A DNA stretch of 64,000 bases from an uncultured Lewinella sp. (GTDB taxonomy: Bacteria > Bacteroidota > Bacteroidia > Chitinophagales > Saprospiraceae), in assembly GCA_937873655.1 (NCBI GenBank), contig CALMYQ010000024.1, forward strand, positions 1-64,000, in the 5' to 3' direction. The notes beneath the pieces are model-generated. The model worked only from the letters and a program-made list of their open reading frames with translations. It had not been told where the DNA came from and made no database searches. The position numbers and the translations under genes were made by a program. This document shows positions 61,612-64,000 of this stretch, one piece after another. Positions within the stretch are counted from its first letter, which is position 1; each line of letters starts with the position of its first letter.

Positions 61612-63945
61612 ATGAAAAAAGCGACAATCTTCTTGCTGACCTTTGCGGCCAGCCTTAATGTCCTTTCCGCCCAGAAATGGACGGAGAAGCCAATGGGAAA
61701 CCACGCGCTCATTACCAATCCCGGCGGACAGACACTGGGCTACTCTCCCGCTTCCGGGGTAAAGATCCTCACAATTGACGGACTGGCTTTCAAAGACCTG
61801 AACCGGAACGGACAACTGGATAAATACGAAGACTGGCGACTTTCTGCCGATGTCCGGGCAAAGGACCTGGCTTCCAAACTGACGATCGAGGAAATTGCCG
61901 GGTTGATGCTCTACAGCAAACACCAGGCCATACCCGCCCGCGAGAACGGCTACTTTGCCGGTACGTATAACGGGAAGGTTTTCTCCGCTGCGGGGGTACA
62001 ACCCGAAAACCTGACCGACCAGCAGACCGAATTCATCACCAAAGACCACCTCCGCCATGTGCTGATCACTACGGTACAGTCGCCCGCGGTTGCCGCCGGA
62101 TGGAACAACAATGTTCAGGCGCTGGCCGAAAGCATCGCTCCTGGGATACCGGCCAACAACAGTTCAGATCCGCGCAACGGCACGGTCTCGAATGCTGAAT
62201 TCAACGCCGGCGCAGGCGGGCAGATCTCCATGTGGCCGGGTTCCCTGGGCATGGCCGCTACCTTTGATCCGGCGGTTGTGGAAGCATTCGGCCGGATCGC
62301 CTCCGCGGAATACCGGGCGTTGGGAATTGCCACGGCACTATCGCCCCAGATCGATATCGCCACCGATCCGCGCTGGAACCGGGTCAGCGGCACATTTGGA
62401 GAAAACCCCAAACTGGCTGCCGATATGGCGCGCGCTTATTGCGACGGTTTTCAATCTTCCTACGGCGATCAGGAAATCGCCGGCGGTTGGGGGTATGCCA
62501 GCGTGAACGCCATGATCAAGCACTGGCCGGGCGGCGGATCAGGGGAAGCCGGTCGTGACGCCCATTACGGCATGGGCAAGTTCGCGGTTTATCCGGGCGG
62601 GCAGTTCACGACCCATTTCATCCCGTTTACCAAAGGCGGCTTAAAACTGAAGGGCAAAACGAAAATGGCATCTGCCGTTATGCCTTATTACACGATTTCC
62701 TGGAACCAGGATACCAAAAACGGCGAAAATGTGGGGAACAGCTACAATCATTACATCATTAACGATCTCCTGCGTAAAAAATACAAATACGACGGGGTGG
62801 CCTGCACCGACTGGAACATCACGGCAGACGAAACCGCCCTTGACCTGTTCGTCGGCGGCAAACCCTGGGGTGTGGAAAAACTGAGTGTGGCCGAGCGGCA
62901 TTACAAGGTCCTGATGGCCGGTGTCGATCAATTCGGGGGCAACAACGAAGCGGGGCCCGTGCTGGAGGCCTACGACATGGGGGTGAAAGAACACGGCGAA
63001 GCCTGGATGCGCGCCCGGATGGAACAATCCGCGGTTCGTTTGTTGAAGAACATTTTCCGGGTTGGTCTGTTTGAAAACCCGTACCTCCACCCGGAAGAAA
63101 CCAGCCGCACGGTGGGCAAACCTGAATTCATGGCAGCGGGGTATGCGGCCCAGCTGAAATCGGTAGTGATGTTGAAGAACAAAAACAACGCCCTTCCGCT
63201 TGCCGGCGGTAAAACAGCCTATATCCCCAAAAAATATACGCCGGCAGGCCGCAATTTCCTGGGAATGGAAATACCCGAAAAACTGGATTATCCGGTGAAT
63301 ATGAATATTGCAAAAAAGTACTTCAATACGTCGGATAACCCGGATGAAAGCGACTTTGCACTGGTGTTCATCGAAAGCCCCAACACGGGGAACGGATACC
63401 AGGCTGCGGACCGGAAAAGCGGCGGCAACGGCTATTTCCCGATCAGCCTCCAGTACGGCGAATATGCGGCCGAAGAGGCCAGAGCAACCAGCCTGGCCGG
63501 CGGCGACCCGCTGGAGGATTTCACCAACCGGTCGTACAAAGGAAAAACCGTGAAGGCGACCAATATAACCGACCTGTCAATGGTGACGGAAACGGCCGCC
63601 AAAATGAAAGGAAAACCGGTGATCGTTATAGTGAATATGAGCAACCCAATGGTATTCAGGGAATTCGAAAGCCAGATTGATGCCATTCTGGTCGGCTTTG
63701 GCGTACAGGATCAGGCGGTGCTGGACATTCTCTCGGGAAAAGCCGAACCGACCGGCCTGCTGCCCATGCAGATGCCCGCCGATATGTCGACCGTGGAAAA
63801 CCAATTCGAGGATATGCCGCTGGATCTGCGGTGCCATACCGATTCTGAAGGTCATATTTACGATTTCGGCTTCGGTATGAACTGGAAGGGCGTGATCCGG
63901 GACGGACGTGCTGCGAGATACAAGTGGAAGTTGAAAAAACAGTAA
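61612..63945 (+). CDS. Glycoside hydrolase family 3 (exo-beta-glycosidase)
   Basis: A 777-residue exported enzyme. The signal peptide (1-20) ends NVLSAQK. An EF-hand-like DLNRNGQLDKYEDWRL precedes the (beta/alpha)8 domain with IDIATDPRWNRVSGTFGENP, the substrate-binding KHWPGGG and nucleophile Asp400 (VACTDWN). The C-terminal alpha/beta domain (about 480-760) has KSVVMLKNKNNALPL and a sheet ending PTGLLPMQMP, the family's conserved close. Beta-glucosidase or beta-xylosidase activity is most likely. It is the last complete gene in the window; only 55 bases follow. Confidence 0.93.
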   Translation: MKKATIFLLTFAASLNVLSAQKWTEKPMGNHALITNPGGQTLGYSPASGVKILTIDGLAFKDLNRNGQLDKYEDWRLSADVRAKDLASKLTIEEIAGLMLYSKHQAIPARENGYFAGTYNGKVFSAAGVQPENLTDQQTEFITKDHLRHVLITTVQSPAVAAGWNNNVQALAESIAPGIPANNSSDPRNGTVSNAEFNAGAGGQISMWPGSLGMAATFDPAVVEAFGRIASAEYRALGIATALSPQIDIATDPRWNRVSGTFGENPKLAADMARAYCDGFQSSYGDQEIAGGWGYASVNAMIKHWPGGGSGEAGRDAHYGMGKFAVYPGGQFTTHFIPFTKGGLKLKGKTKMASAVMPYYTISWNQDTKNGENVGNSYNHYIINDLLRKKYKYDGVACTDWNITADETALDLFVGGKPWGVEKLSVAERHYKVLMAGVDQFGGNNEAGPVLEAYDMGVKEHGEAWMRARMEQSAVRLLKNIFRVGLFENPYLHPEETSRTVGKPEFMAAGYAAQLKSVVMLKNKNNALPLAGGKTAYIPKKYTPAGRNFLGMEIPEKLDYPVNMNIAKKYFNTSDNPDESDFALVFIESPNTGNGYQAADRKSGGNGYFPISLQYGEYAAEEARATSLAGGDPLEDFTNRSYKGKTVKATNITDLSMVTETAAKMKGKPVIVIVNMSNPMVFREFESQIDAILVGFGVQDQAVLDILSGKAEPTGLLPMQMPADMSTVENQFEDMPLDLRCHTDSEGHIYDFGFGMNWKGVIRDGRAARYKWKLKKQ

Positions 63946-64000
63946 ATAACGTGAATTCGGGATGATCAAAATTATTTATGACTGAAAATCAAATATCAGC

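Overview
The window is chromosomal DNA from a Bacteroidota bacterium. The evidence is a SusC/SusD pair, a secreted subtilase with a C-terminal type IX secretion sorting domain, LytTR and beta-propeller (LytS-type) two-component proteins, TonB-linked receptors with carboxypeptidase-like N-terminal domains, TAnnTTTG promoter boxes and few Shine-Dalgarno sequences. Most genes are fairly GC-rich. The style (many short intergenic low-complexity repeats, EAD-TPR protein, large glycosidase repertoire) fits a Saprospiria-like lineage, but that placement is a guess. No rRNA or tRNA gene was seen.

Layout. 1-4.3 kb: E2 subunit of 2-oxoglutarate dehydrogenase, a T9SS-exported subtilase and a TPR protein with an effector-associated N-terminus. 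4.3-29.2 kb: a polysaccharide utilisation locus. GH105 and GH2 point left; SusC, SusD, GH31, an SGNH esterase, a NodB-GH39 fusion, two large six-hairpin-type proteins and GH106 point right. Unsaturated-uronyl hydrolase plus rhamnosidase suggest a rhamnose- and uronate-containing plant or algal glycan such as rhamnogalacturonan or a decorated arabinogalactan. 29.5-35.6 kb: an AT-rich three-gene operon with overlapping reading frames, encoding an MmeI-like DNA methyltransferase, an SF2 helicase and a GIY-YIG nuclease. This is the best candidate for an under-described defence system in the window. 35.8-42.8 kb: an Ldh2-type dehydrogenase, a second GH31, a membrane-tethered winged-helix regulator, a small secreted protein, an esterase and a haem-binding protein.

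43.0-49.2 kb: a LytTR response regulator and a propeller/LytS histidine kinase, separated by an AT-rich insertion carrying a 112-residue unknown and an atypical DyP peroxidase. The kinase gene is itself mosaic: its first 60% is AT-rich and the rest is GC-rich like the host. 49.4-52.8 kb: a small barrel protein, an MFS transporter with a TetR regulator and a conserved small protein. 53.2-56.9 kb: an HDAC-family deacetylase followed by an ADP-forming acyl-CoA synthetase fused to a GNAT domain, a plausible acetylation/deacetylation module. 56.9-58.8 kb: an AT-rich RloA/RloB (AbiL-like) pair, a second probable defence locus. 59.1-63.9 kb: a TonB-dependent receptor and a GH3 enzyme.

Several intergenic gaps contain families of short degenerate repeats (TAAGTYG, GAGGAATT, ACTGCCRA, AATCGAATCAATTG) and related hairpins. 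These appear to be a genome-wide feature rather than CRISPR.
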